Positions 1 through 7,642 of a DNA stretch of 64,000 nt are shown one piece after another (position 1 is the first letter of the stretch; the number at the start of each line of letters is the position of its first letter). A model generated the notes under the pieces. That model made no database searches and had not been told where the DNA came from. It saw nothing but the letters and a program-made list of their open reading frames with translations. Source of the DNA: an uncultured Clostridia bacterium (lineage in GTDB: Bacteria > Bacillota > Clostridia > Christensenellales > Borkfalkiaceae); the NCBI GenBank assembly GCA_947625245.1, contig CANQNO010000001.1:124001-188000 (forward strand). Reading direction: 5' to 3'. Both the position numbers and the translations under genes were made by a program.

Positions 1-167
1 AGAACGGCGTAAAGGCTTTGGCTTCCATGCCTTCGAAAGAAGAACTTCTTGCAAAACTGCTCGGTTCTTTGCAGGCGCCTGTGGCAAACCTTGCCGGAAT
101 TCTTTCCAACATCGTTGCAAGCCTGCCGCGTGCGCTTAACGCGGTGGCGGAAAAGAAGCAGGCGTAA
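1..167 (+). CDS. rplJ: Ribosomal protein L10, C-terminal fragment
   Basis: Only the last 54 residues and the TAA stop are in the window; the start lies upstream. The reading frame begins at base 3 and carries the alanine-rich amphipathic C-terminal helix of L10 ([17 protein letters not shown] and onward), which binds L7/L12 dimers in the ribosomal stalk. It is followed by rplL, the conserved rplJ-rplL order, which supports the call. Length and N-terminal RNA-binding part cannot be judged. Confidence 0.85.
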   Translation, partial: NGVKALASMPSKEELLAKLLGSLQAPVANLAGILSNIVASLPRALNAVAEKKQA

Positions 168-172
168 GCTTA

Positions 173-200
173 TGCGGGGCGCCTTAAAAGGTAGCCCGCA
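173..200 (+). promoter_or_regulatory. rplJ-rplL intercistronic hairpin
   Basis: TGCGGG (173-178) pairs with CCCGCA (195-200), with a second inner pairing of CCTT with AAGG. No U tract follows, so it is not an intrinsic terminator. It could be an RNA processing or stability element that lets L7/L12 be made in excess of L10; that role is inference. Confidence 0.35.
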
Positions 201-314
201 TGGCAAAAGCGGCTGTCCCGCGTGTGCGGCGGCTGAAACCTAAAAAGGCGGGCGAAGCCTTAAAGCGCAAAAAACAATAAAAAAATATTAATAAATTTTC
301 AGGAGATTAAAAAA

Positions 315-695
315 ATGGCAGACGTAAAAAAGATGATTGAAGAAATCAAGGGCATGACAGTTCTTGAACTCAACGAACTTGTAAAGGCAATAGAGGAGGA
401 GTTCGGCGTATCCGCTGCGGCTCCCGTAGCAGTAGCGGCGGCTCCCGCACAGGGCGCGGCTGCGGCAGCTCCCGCGGCTGAGGAAAAGACCGAATTCAAC
501 GTTGTCCTCAAAGACGCAGGCGCTAAAAAGATCGACGTTATCAAGGTCGTACGCGCGTTCACCGGTCTCGGACTTGTGGAAGCGAAGAGCGCTGTTGAAA
601 AGGGCGGCGTTCTCAAAGAGAACGTTGCAAAGGAAGAAGCCGAAAAAATTCTTGCCGACCTCAAAGCGGCAGGCGCAAACGCGGTTTTGGAATAA
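315..695 (+). CDS. rplL: Ribosomal protein L7/L12
   Basis: 126 residues, normal size. The N-terminal dimerisation domain (about 1-33, [19 protein letters not shown]) is followed by an alanine/proline-rich hinge (about 36-56) and the C-terminal factor-binding domain with the [15 protein letters not shown] loop. L7/L12 dimers on L10 recruit EF-G, EF-Tu and IF2 to the ribosome and stimulate their GTPase activity. An AGGAG site lies 8 bases before the ATG. A strong terminator follows directly, so the unit ends here instead of continuing into rpoB. Confidence 0.97.
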   Translation: MADVKKMIEEIKGMTVLELNELVKAIEEEFGVSAAAPVAVAAAPAQGAAAAAPAAEEKTEFNVVLKDAGAKKIDVIKVVRAFTGLGLVEAKSAVEKGGVLKENVAKEEAEKILADLKAAGANAVLE

Positions 696-713
696 TTTGT
701 GCAAAAACACCTG

Positions 714-761
714 CGCCGCGCGGACAAACTTGTCCGCGCGGCGTTTATTTTTATCTTTTTT
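714..761 (+). terminator. Intrinsic terminator after rplL
   Basis: A perfect 13-bp GC-rich stem (714-726 with 731-743, loop AACT) is followed by a long T-rich tract (744-761). It ends the rplJL transcript. Confidence 0.93.
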
Positions 762-783
762 GCGCCAAAATTGCTTAAATTGC

Positions 784-812
784 TTGACTGTACGGGGAAT
801 TACAAGTAAAAT
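784..812 (+). promoter_or_regulatory. Sigma-A promoter of the cyclophilin-like lipoprotein gene
   Basis: TTGACT (784-789), a 17-base spacer, and TAAAAT (807-812). The gene start is 33 bases downstream of the -10 box. Confidence 0.7.
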
Positions 813-845
813 ATTATGGTAGTCGTATTGGGAAAAGTATAAACT

Positions 846-1757
846 ATGATTAAATTCTTTAAAAAATTACTTGTTGCGGCAACCGTCGTATGTTCGGCGG
901 GCATAGCTGCAACGGCTGCGGGATGCAATATCGAAACCGATCACCCCGGCATAAAAATCAGCGTCGAATTCAACGGCGAAACGTACGAGTTGGATTATAC
1001 CCTTTACAGGAATATGTATCCCAACACCGTGCGGCATTTCATCGAGCTTACCGAAAACGGTTTGTATAACAATTTGATCGTTCACGACTATACCGCTTCC
1101 GCGAGCGACTGGTTTACGGGCGGATATACTTACGACGGAACGGCATATACCGCGGCGAGGGATTCGGGCGAGGGCGCCATGCGCGAATATCTCGAAACCC
1201 ATTCGGTTGAAACTTCTTACCTCGAACTGTTCGATGCGGACAAACTCACGCCTACCGTTTACAAATACAATCCCACCGAAGTTTCGGCGGAAGACGCTCT
1301 TCCCACGCTGATAGGTGAATTTAACGACAATATCAAGCAGGAAATCGAGCAGGGCGCCCTGAGCGCAAGTTTCGGCGCACTTAAAATGTTCTATTACGAC
1401 AAGACCAGCAAGGATAAGGTAAGCGTAACGCCCACTTCGGGGCAGGTAATAATGGCGGACTACAAATCCAACTGTGCGACGTCGCTGTTTATGATACAAG
1501 TCGGCGCCACGTCATCGTACAGGAGCAACGCCTATTGCGTGTTCGGCAAAATAGACGATTCGGCAAAACTCACCGAACTTACCGAAGCAGTCAGCTCGTA
1601 TCTCAAAACCCTTACCACCCAAACGCTGTCCGCCGAAAGCGTATCCGTGGAAAACGAGACGGAAACCTTTTCGCCCGACGACCGACGCGCGGAAAAAGAT
1701 TTCTCCCTTCCTTACGAACCGATTATAATCAAATCCGTAAAAGTTACCAAATTTTAA
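846..1757 (+). CDS. Lipoprotein with cyclophilin-like (peptidyl-prolyl isomerase) domain
   Basis: 303 residues. A signal peptide (MIKFFKK then a hydrophobic stretch) ends in a lipobox TAAGC with Cys27, so the protein should be lipid-anchored outside the membrane. Residues about 38-75 match the start of cyclophilin-type isomerases (MYPNTVRHFIELTENGLYNN resembles the APNTVxNFxxLxxxGFYDG segment). The cyclophilin catalytic FHR motif reads IVHDY here, so the key arginine is missing. A possible extracytoplasmic folding or binding role is inferred from the fold resemblance. It stands alone between two terminators with its own promoter and is convergent with the EF-G-like gene. Confidence 0.65.
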   Translation: MIKFFKKLLVAATVVCSAGIAATAAGCNIETDHPGIKISVEFNGETYELDYTLYRNMYPNTVRHFIELTENGLYNNLIVHDYTASASDWFTGGYTYDGTAYTAARDSGEGAMREYLETHSVETSYLELFDADKLTPTVYKYNPTEVSAEDALPTLIGEFNDNIKQEIEQGALSASFGALKMFYYDKTSKDKVSVTPTSGQVIMADYKSNCATSLFMIQVGATSSYRSNAYCVFGKIDDSAKLTELTEAVSSYLKTLTTQTLSAESVSVENETETFSPDDRRAEKDFSLPYEPIIIKSVKVTKF

Positions 1758-1773
1758 CAGAGTTTAAAAAATC

Positions 1774-1847
1774 GACCCCGCCCGCGTTGAACGCGGGCGG
1801 GGTCTAAAATTTCCGCCGCGCAAATTGCGCGGCGGAAATTTTTTTAT
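1774..1847. terminator. Bidirectional double terminator
   Basis: Two hairpins: 1774-1787 with 1791-1804 (14 bp, GC-rich), then a second around 1811-1835 flanked by A and T tracts on both sides. Placed between convergent genes, it can stop transcription from both directions. Confidence 0.88.
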
Positions 1848-1862
1848 GTCCTTTTAATTAAT

Positions 1863-3911
1863 TTAGCCGTTGGATATGATTTTTTCGGCGAGTTGGGGAG
1901 GAACTTCTTCGTATCTCAAAAATTCGGTGGAGAATTTTCCCTGTCCTCTCGTCATAGCCCTTAATTCGGTCGCGTACTTGCCCAATTCGGAAAGGGGCAC
2001 TTCCGCAATCACCGTTGTGCCGTCGCCCTCCGTGTTGCTCTCGACTATGCGCCCGCGGCGTTTGGATATGTCGCCCATTACCGCACCCAAATATTCGTTG
2101 GGCACGGCGGCTTTCAGTTTTAAAACGGGTTCCAGAATTACGGGCTTAGCGTTTTTAATGCCTTCCCTGAACGCCAGAGCCGCGGCGGCTTTGAACGCCA
2201 TTTCCGAAGAGTCCACGTCGTGATAACTTCCGTCGAACAGAACGGCGCGTACGCCTATTACGGGATAGCCCGCCAAAACGCCCCTCGCCATACATTCGCG
2301 CAAGCCCTTTTCCACGGCGGGGATATACTGTTTGGGCACGGCGCCGCCCACAACTTCGTCCGCAAATTCAAAGTCGGCGTCGCAGGGCTCAAAGCGCACT
2401 TTGCAGTGCCCGTACTGCCCGTGTCCGCCCGTCTGTTTTTTATGCTTGCCCTCTGCCACAGCCGTCGCGCGGATGGTTTCGCGGTAGGGGATGCGGGGTT
2501 CGGACAAAACTACATCCACGCCGTAACGTGATTTAAGCCTTTTTGCGAGGATTTCTATATGCACCTCGCCCTGACCGTTGATAATCATTTCACCCGTTTC
2601 TGCGCGTTTTTCAACGGAGAAAGTGTAGTCCTCTTCGCACATTTTCGTAAGCCCGCCGAAAACTTTTTCCTCGTCGCCCTTTACGGCGGAGTTTATCGCC
2701 ATGGAAAGGCAGGGGCGGGGGAAGCTTATTTTATCGAATTGCAGGTTGTCGCCGACGGCGCACAGCGTGTCGTTGGTGTCGGTGAACGACAGCTTGTTTA
2801 CGGCGCCTATGTCGCCCGCCGATAGTTCGTTCACGGGTTCGGTCTTTTTGCCCCGCAGGGTAAATATCTGACCTATTCTCTCTTCCTTGCCTTTGGTGGA
2901 GTTGAACACGGTCATGCCCGTTTTAAGACAGCCGCGGTAAACTTTAATATAGTTGAGCTTACCCGAATAGGGGTCGGAAGCCGTTTTAAATACCTGCGCC
3001 GCAAAATTTCCGTCCTCTTCGCAGCCCACGTTTACGAGTTCGTCCTTGTCAAAATCGGTGGCAAGTGTGGTTTTGCGCTCGTTTGCGCGGGGCATATAGC
3101 GCACTATTTCGTCCAAAAGATTTATAACGCCCCTGTTCTGCAGGGCGCTGCCCGCCATAACGGGTATTACGTTGCCCGTCGCTATGCCCTTTCTTATGCC
3201 GTAAACGGCTTCGTCTTTGGTGAGCTTCCCGTTTTCAAAATATTTATCCAGCAGTCCGTCGTCGTTTTCGGCGGCTGTTTCCATAAGCGAAGCCTGCATT
3301 TCGTTCATCCTCTCTTTAAGGTCGTCGGGAACGGGAATTTCAACGCGCCCCGTAGAGGAGAATTCATACGCCTTTTCCTGTATGGCGTTTACAAAGCCTT
3401 CCATTCTGCCGTTCTGCATTATGGGTATCTGTATGGGCGCAAGTTTGCCGGCGTACTTTTCGCGCAGGGCGTTTACCGTGCCTATGTAGTCGGCGTTGGG
3501 TTTATCCATGCCGTTTATGAATATGATTAGCGGTTTGCCGAGTTTAAGGCAGTAGTCCACAACGCTCTCCGAGCCTATGGGCAGTATGCCGTTGGCGCCT
3601 ATCACAAGCACCGCGCCGCCGCATGCGGCAAGCCCTTCGCGGCGTTCGCCCTCAAAATCGTAAAAACCCGGCAAATCGAGAATATTTATCTTCACTTCTT
3701 TCCACAATAAATATGCACAGGCAGTGTTTATGGAAATCTGTTTTTGTTTTTCCTGTTCGTCGAAGTCGGTTACGGTCGTGCCTGCGGTAACCGAACCCAT
3801 CCTGTCTATCGCCCTGCCGTTGAACAGCATGGCTTCGCAAAGGGTGGTTTTACCCTCGCCGCTGTGCCCTATTACGGCAATGTTTCTGATATTGTTTGAT
3901 GAAATTTGCAT
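1863..3911 (-). CDS. EF-G-like translational GTPase (EF-G paralogue)
   Basis: 682 residues with the five-domain EF-G layout. GTPase motifs: P-loop GHSGEGKT (15-22) in place of the AHIDAGKT type, switch II DLPGFYDF (79-86) in place of DTPGHVDF, and NGMDK (133-137) in place of NKMD. The domain III-V region keeps EF-G-like segments such as GQGEVHIEILAKRL and ETGGHGQYGHCKV. The catalytic histidine of switch II is Phe83. This places it with the EF-G2-type paralogues found beside canonical FusA in many Bacillota, not FusA itself. An AGAGGTGGA site precedes the ATG. No other elongation-factor gene lies nearby. The exact role of such paralogues is not settled. Confidence 0.85.
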   Translation of the reverse strand: MQISSNNIRNIAVIGHSGEGKTTLCEAMLFNGRAIDRMGSVTAGTTVTDFDEQEKQKQISINTACAYLLWKEVKINILDLPGFYDFEGERREGLAACGGAVLVIGANGILPIGSESVVDYCLKLGKPLIIFINGMDKPNADYIGTVNALREKYAGKLAPIQIPIMQNGRMEGFVNAIQEKAYEFSSTGRVEIPVPDDLKERMNEMQASLMETAAENDDGLLDKYFENGKLTKDEAVYGIRKGIATGNVIPVMAGSALQNRGVINLLDEIVRYMPRANERKTTLATDFDKDELVNVGCEEDGNFAAQVFKTASDPYSGKLNYIKVYRGCLKTGMTVFNSTKGKEERIGQIFTLRGKKTEPVNELSAGDIGAVNKLSFTDTNDTLCAVGDNLQFDKISFPRPCLSMAINSAVKGDEEKVFGGLTKMCEEDYTFSVEKRAETGEMIINGQGEVHIEILAKRLKSRYGVDVVLSEPRIPYRETIRATAVAEGKHKKQTGGHGQYGHCKVRFEPCDADFEFADEVVGGAVPKQYIPAVEKGLRECMARGVLAGYPVIGVRAVLFDGSYHDVDSSEMAFKAAAALAFREGIKNAKPVILEPVLKLKAAVPNEYLGAVMGDISKRRGRIVESNTEGDGTTVIAEVPLSELGKYATELRAMTRGQGKFSTEFLRYEEVPPQLAEKIISNG

Positions 3912-3949
3912 AGTCCACCTCTTCTGCCCGCAAAGCAGTTACTGTAACC

Positions 3950-3978
3950 ATTATAAACCATAAAAACATATTTTTCAA
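3950..3978 (-). promoter_or_regulatory. Promoter of the EF-G-like gene
   Basis: On the minus strand: TTGAAA (3978-3973), 17-base spacer, TATAAT (3955-3950), about 39 bases before the ATG. Confidence 0.72.
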
Positions 3979-4102
3979 TACCCCCCAAACAAAAAATAGG
4001 CGCGGCGGAGAGCAAAATTTGCGCTCCGCCGCCCCGAAAATTCCCCGCGCACGGTATATTCAGGGCAAAATGTTAAATTTTTACCGAATATTATGTTTTT
4101 AC

Positions 4103-4131
4103 TTGACAAAACGAAGGGGGGGGGGTACAAT
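4103..4131 (+). promoter_or_regulatory. Promoter with a G10 tract in its spacer
   Basis: TTGACA (4103-4108), a spacer of exactly 17 bases whose last ten are all G (4116-4125), and TACAAT (4126-4131). Slippage in the G tract would change the -35/-10 spacing, as in known phase-variable promoters. The boxes are seen; the phase variation is inferred. Confidence 0.7.
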
Positions 4132-4167
4132 GCCTTTAACCGAAAAAAATATTTTAAGGAGTGATTT

Positions 4168-5859
4168 ATGAAAAAATTCATTACGGGACTTATTAGTCTT
4201 TTGCTTGCCGGTTCCATGGCGTTCGGGCTTGCGGCTTGCAACAACGAAACCGATAAAAACGGCAACACCTCCGAAGGCAACACCCCCGGCGGCAACACCC
4301 CCGATGGCGACGATGGCGACGATGGCGACGATGGAAAGCTTACCGAAGCGGAGTGGAAAGCCGCCTTTTCGGATTTAGGTGCGCTCGATAATTACACTGT
4401 CACGTCGACTGAAATTGAAAGACAGTCGCTTTTGCTTGACGGCGAACTTTTAAAAAAGACCGACGTCCTTATAGCCGACCCCGATACTTCCGAACCCTTG
4501 CTGACGGGTGAAACGCTTTTGGAGCAAATGAGTATGACGGAAAATCCCAAAGAAGAGACGGATGTGGATTTATTTAAATACGACTTTGCAAACGGCAAAG
4601 CACAGACAGGTGGCGAGTATTGTATTGCAGACAGGGTTACTGTGATACAATATAACCCGAATTATGATGATATCCCAGACCCCGATGATCCCGAAGCTGA
4701 GCCGGAGCATGTTTTGTCGGGCTACAATAAAACCGTTTACACCGGGTATTCTTCCGCCGAAAAGGCAAAATCCGTCCTTAAAAAAGACAAAGGCAACAAT
4801 GACTTTGCCGGTCAACAGTTTACGGGAGTGGGCGACAATGCCGATAAAAAAGGTGTTTTAGGCGAATTATACGAAATTTTCACTTATGTCAAAGAAGAAA
4901 ATTCCTATTCCGCCGACATTTATCCCCTGGAAATGGGCGAATATATTGAAGAAGGATTGAAATTTACTATTAAATTTATTTTCGGCGACGACGAAAAAAT
5001 CGAAAAGATGGTTATCGTTATGAAAATGGAAATGGATTTTTCCGACATGATGGGCGATTCGGCAGAAGGAATGCCCGAAGGGCTTACCATGTTGACCGAA
5101 TCGATTACGGAAAGCGCTTTCTCCGATATAGGAACGACTACCGTTACTTTGCCCGACGATATTGAAAGTAAAGTGAAAGAAAGTAACGAATACCGGGTTC
5201 TCTCTTCCGAAACCGATTGGAATTCCGCATGGCAGGATTTCAATTCTTCCGCGCTTGCTTTCGATTTGCCCGAAGTACGGGGCGAAACGGTAAATGACAG
5301 CGAAAACAACAAGGAGACCACTCCTGTAACAAAGTATAACGTGACAGTAAGTGCAGACCGCACAAAAGCGTTCGTCAAAGTATATGAGTACGACGAAGAA
5401 GTAACAAACGGCGATTCTCAGTATAAAAATGAAAGCTACAAGGGCTATTTTTACTTAATAGAGGAAGGCGCTTTAAACGTTTACGAGGGCGAGAGCACGG
5501 ACGGAAATGAATATACATGGACTAAAAAGGAGAGCGAAACGCAACAGGGCAAAACGGAAGTTACCGAAAAGCTCCCCGAACTCGTGCGCGGATATTACGG
5601 CGGTTACAAGGCGTTGGGCGAAACGCAGACAAAGACTTTGGATAAAATGTTCGGAAGTTTTGATTATGACGGTTTAAGCAGTTACTTTATTCCGCTTGCC
5701 GAAGCGCAGTCTTTCAATAGGGTTAGTTTGGATTTTTATTTCGATTCGGAACCCGACGGTAAGTTTACCTTAAACAGGTTGAATTTCACCGGCGAAGAAA
5801 AAATGTCGGTGGAAACAATATATGCGGAATTTTTGGAAGAGATTTTTACCGCAGAATAA
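4168..5859 (+). CDS. Large surface lipoprotein of unknown function
   Basis: 563 residues. Signal peptide with lipobox LAAC (Cys24), then a repetitive acidic linker at residues 32-55 (three GNTxx units, then three GDD units), then about 500 residues rich in Asp, Glu, Tyr and Thr with no motif I recognise. Probably a lipid-anchored extracytoplasmic protein. AAGGAG lies 6 bases before the ATG. Its promoter contains a G10 homopolymer, which suggests on/off or graded expression. It is monocistronic, with a strong terminator downstream. A lysine/glutamate-rich composition and a similar N-terminus relate it loosely to the lipoprotein at 38928, but I cannot show homology. Confidence 0.7.
   Translation: MKKFITGLISLLLAGSMAFGLAACNNETDKNGNTSEGNTPGGNTPDGDDGDDGDDGKLTEAEWKAAFSDLGALDNYTVTSTEIERQSLLLDGELLKKTDVLIADPDTSEPLLTGETLLEQMSMTENPKEETDVDLFKYDFANGKAQTGGEYCIADRVTVIQYNPNYDDIPDPDDPEAEPEHVLSGYNKTVYTGYSSAEKAKSVLKKDKGNNDFAGQQFTGVGDNADKKGVLGELYEIFTYVKEENSYSADIYPLEMGEYIEEGLKFTIKFIFGDDEKIEKMVIVMKMEMDFSDMMGDSAEGMPEGLTMLTESITESAFSDIGTTTVTLPDDIESKVKESNEYRVLSSETDWNSAWQDFNSSALAFDLPEVRGETVNDSENNKETTPVTKYNVTVSADRTKAFVKVYEYDEEVTNGDSQYKNESYKGYFYLIEEGALNVYEGESTDGNEYTWTKKESETQQGKTEVTEKLPELVRGYYGGYKALGETQTKTLDKMFGSFDYDGLSSYFIPLAEAQSFNRVSLDFYFDSEPDGKFTLNRLNFTGEEKMSVETIYAEFLEEIFTAE
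4261..4332 (+). repeat. In-frame tandem repeats in the lipoprotein linker
   Basis: Three 15-bp units beginning GGCAACACC (4261-4305, encoding GNTSE, GNTPG, GNTPD) are followed by three perfect 9-bp GGCGACGAT units (4306-4332, encoding GDD). Both periods are multiples of three, so copy-number change would lengthen or shorten the linker without a frameshift. Confidence 0.9.
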
Positions 5860-5904
5860 GGTAAATGAACAAAATTAACAAAATTCAGATCGCATAGCCT
5901 GAGG

Positions 5905-5945
5905 GCGCCGCCGCTGTATTTAAAACAGCGGCGGCGCTTTTTAAA
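5905..5945 (+). terminator. Intrinsic terminator after the large lipoprotein gene
   Basis: A 13-bp perfect stem (5905-5917 with 5925-5937), 7-base loop, then TTTTT. The rest of the 456-base gap up to rpsJ holds the promoter and leader listed next. Confidence 0.92.
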
Positions 5946-6077
5946 TATGCTATCCCATATATTGTATGCCTTAAAAATTTTGACTACAATTTTTTTAAAA
6001 AATTTACCCAAACGCCTCAAACAGCCTAAAAAAGGCACAAAAAACGCAAAAAATTATTAAAAACCGCTCAAATTTGT

Positions 6078-6106
6078 TTGACTTTCGCTAATTGACAAGA
6101 TATAAT
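6078..6106 (+). promoter_or_regulatory. Main promoter of the S10 ribosomal operon
   Basis: TTGACT (6078-6083), 17-base spacer, perfect TATAAT (6101-6106). The predicted start is near 6113, about 200 bases before rpsJ, leaving room for the structured leader. Confidence 0.85.
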
Positions 6107-6112
6107 AATCAA

Positions 6113-6300
6113 GCGTGTCTGAGAGTGTTTGTATGGGTAGAGGCGCAAAGTTACTGCAAATTTTTTCCGATTAAAGCCTCGGAAAACAGATAATTTGCGC
6201 TGACAACTGTCCGGGCGTGACCCGGGCGACTAACCGCGGCTTATTTTTTATACAGTTCGCCGCGATACACACGGATAAGTTGACACGGAATTTTGTTAGT
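6113..6300 (+). promoter_or_regulatory. Structured 5' leader RNA of the S10 operon, unassigned
   Basis: By eye the leader can close into a multi-branched fold. An outer stem GTGTC (about 6115-6119) can pair with GACAC just upstream of rpsJ, with a second layer GTGT..GTAT against ATACACAC. Inside lie a long hairpin closed by GCGCAAA and TTTGCGC with an inner TTTCCGA/TCGGAAA pairing, a CCGGG-CGTGA-CCCGG hairpin, and a CGCGG..CCGCG hairpin. No U-tract terminator is visible, so any control would be translational or antitermination. It does not match riboswitch consensuses I know. Autogenous control by L4 or S10 is a family-level analogy only. Confidence 0.5.
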
Positions 6301-6315
6301 ATAAAAGGAGTAATT

Positions 6316-6615
6316 ATGGCAGGACAAAAAATCAGAATCAAACTTGCGGCTTACGACCACGAACTTGTAGACCTTGCGGCAAACCGCATTGTCGAGACAA
6401 TGAGAAAGAGCGGCGCAAAAATTTCGGGACCCGTTCCCCTTCCCACCGAAAGGGAGATAGTTACAATTCTTCGTTCCCCTCATAAATATAAGGACAGCCG
6501 CGAACAGTTCGAACAGAGAACTTATAAAAGAATTATCGATATCTATACGCCCAACGCTAAAATTTTGGACACGGTGCATTTGCCGGCGGGAGTAGATATT
6601 AAAATCAAACTCTAA
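6316..6615 (+). CDS. rpsJ: Ribosomal protein S10
   Basis: 99 residues, normal for S10, which also serves in transcription antitermination as NusE. Hallmarks: [16 protein letters not shown] at the N-terminus, [11 protein letters not shown] in the middle and [12 protein letters not shown] at the end. The start is the ATG at 6316, preceded by AAGGAG (6305-6310); a longer in-frame opening upstream has no ribosome-binding site and lies in the structured leader. First gene of the S10 operon. It is separated from rplC by a 383-base gap filled by a repeat element. Confidence 0.97.
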   Translation: MAGQKIRIKLAAYDHELVDLAANRIVETMRKSGAKISGPVPLPTEREIVTILRSPHKYKDSREQFEQRTYKRIIDIYTPNAKILDTVHLPAGVDIKIKL

Positions 6616-6618
6616 CTC

Positions 6619-6743
6619 CGCAAACCGCGTATAAGCGTCGTTCTGCTGTGTCGTGCTGCGGCAACCCTCAGTCACTTACCATCAAAGTAAGCTCCTTCGG
6701 GTTATCCTCGCACTCCTTGCATAACTCGCTTCTCCGCAGTTTC
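6619..6743 (+). repeat. Modular intergenic repeat, copy A
   Basis: Begins 4 bases after the rpsJ stop. Left end CAAACCGCGTATAAGCG and right end CTCGCTTCTCCGCAGTTT are imperfect inverted repeats of each other. Inside, CTTAC (about 6674) and GTAAG form a small hairpin, and TGCGGCAACCCTCAG and CTCCTTCGGGTT blocks are shared with copy C. There is no ORF or transposase. With the module that follows, it fills most of the 6616-6998 gap. Confidence 0.8.
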
Positions 6744-6760
6744 CCTTCTTAAATGCTATC

Positions 6761-6872
6761 TAAATAATTGCGTAGTAATTTACGAGAGTGTCATTTCGAG
6801 GGATATGAGACCCGCGAAGCGGGCGATTGAGCGAGAGAATCTCTCGTGGTCGCTCAAAGCAATTACGAAGAT
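6761..6872 (+). repeat. Second repeat module (TCATTTCGAG type) after copy A
   Basis: Starts TCTAAATAATTGCGTAGTAA, contains TGTCATTTCGAG, then a GCGAAGCGGGCG patch and GAGCGAGAGAATC, and ends near CAATTACGAAG. The same order of blocks appears after copy D at 38708-38826. Ends are partly complementary (TAATT..CGTAG against CAATTACG). The TCATTTCGAG block resembles a widespread short intergenic repeat of Bacillota genomes. From 6873 to 6983 I see nothing further. Confidence 0.7.
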
Positions 6873-6998
6873 ACAACCATTTCCAATTAATAACAATGTT
6901 TAATATACTCTACGGCGAACCGACGACGCGGGCAACCCCGAACGGCGCAACGGCAAGCTGCGGTATACAATAATAATATAAATGGAGGAACTTTATCG

Positions 6999-7628
6999 AT
7001 GAATAAAGCAATCATCGGCCGTAAAGCTGGCATGACGCAGATATTTACGGCAGAGGGCAAGGTTATTCCCGTAACGGTAATAGAAGCGGGTCCCTGCCCC
7101 GTAGTGCAAATCAAAACTGTTGAAAAAGACGGTTATGCCGCTTTAAAACTCGGTTTTGACGAAGCAAAGGAAAAGGCGCTTGCAAAGCCCGACCTCGGAC
7201 AATTCAAAAAGGCAGGCGTTAAGCCCTGCAAGGTTTTGAAGGAATTCCGCATTTCGGACACGGCTTCGTACGAAGTCGGCAAGGAAATCAAAGCCGACGT
7301 ATTTGCGGCGGGCGACAGGGTAGACGTGCACGGCGTTTCCAAAGGACACGGCTATTCGGGCGTCATAAAGAGATGGAACCAGCAGAGGTTGAAGGAAACC
7401 CACGGCGTAGGTCCCGTGCACAGGGAGCCCGGCTCCATGGGCGCGAACAGCTCGCCTTCAAGGGTTTTCAAAAACAAGAAACTTGCAGGACAATACGGCG
7501 TTGATAACGTGACGGTGCAAAACCTCGAAATCGTGAGAGTGGACGCCGAAAGGAATTGTTTGCTCGTCAAGGGTTCGGTGCCCGGGCCCAACGGTGCGGT
7601 CGTTACCATAAACGACACCGTTAAATAA
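6999..7628 (+). CDS. rplC: Ribosomal protein L3
   Basis: 209 residues, typical. N-terminal [15 protein letters not shown] and the conserved [15 protein letters not shown] and [18 protein letters not shown] blocks identify it; the latter loop reaches toward the peptidyl-transferase centre. A GGAGG lies 10 bases before the ATG. Second gene of the S10 operon, 14 bases before rplD. The repeat element upstream in the same transcript shows no terminator, so it should be cotranscribed with rpsJ. Confidence 0.97.
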   Translation: MNKAIIGRKAGMTQIFTAEGKVIPVTVIEAGPCPVVQIKTVEKDGYAALKLGFDEAKEKALAKPDLGQFKKAGVKPCKVLKEFRISDTASYEVGKEIKADVFAAGDRVDVHGVSKGHGYSGVIKRWNQQRLKETHGVGPVHREPGSMGANSSPSRVFKNKKLAGQYGVDNVTVQNLEIVRVDAERNCLLVKGSVPGPNGAVVTINDTVK

Positions 7629-7642
7629 GGAGGACGCGAAAT

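Noticed and set aside
6113..6300. Lysine or c-di-GMP riboswitch in the rpsJ leader
   Set aside because: An AGAGGCGCAAAG stretch resembles parts of both, but the later conserved segments (CGCCGAAG for lysine, the GEMM tetraloop receptor) are absent and the downstream gene makes no sense for either.
6619..6872. Insertion sequence or MITE with a nearby transposase
   Set aside because: Ends are inverted repeats, but no transposase ORF, no clear target-site duplication and no long ORF exist in any copy; I therefore describe it as a modular repeat only.
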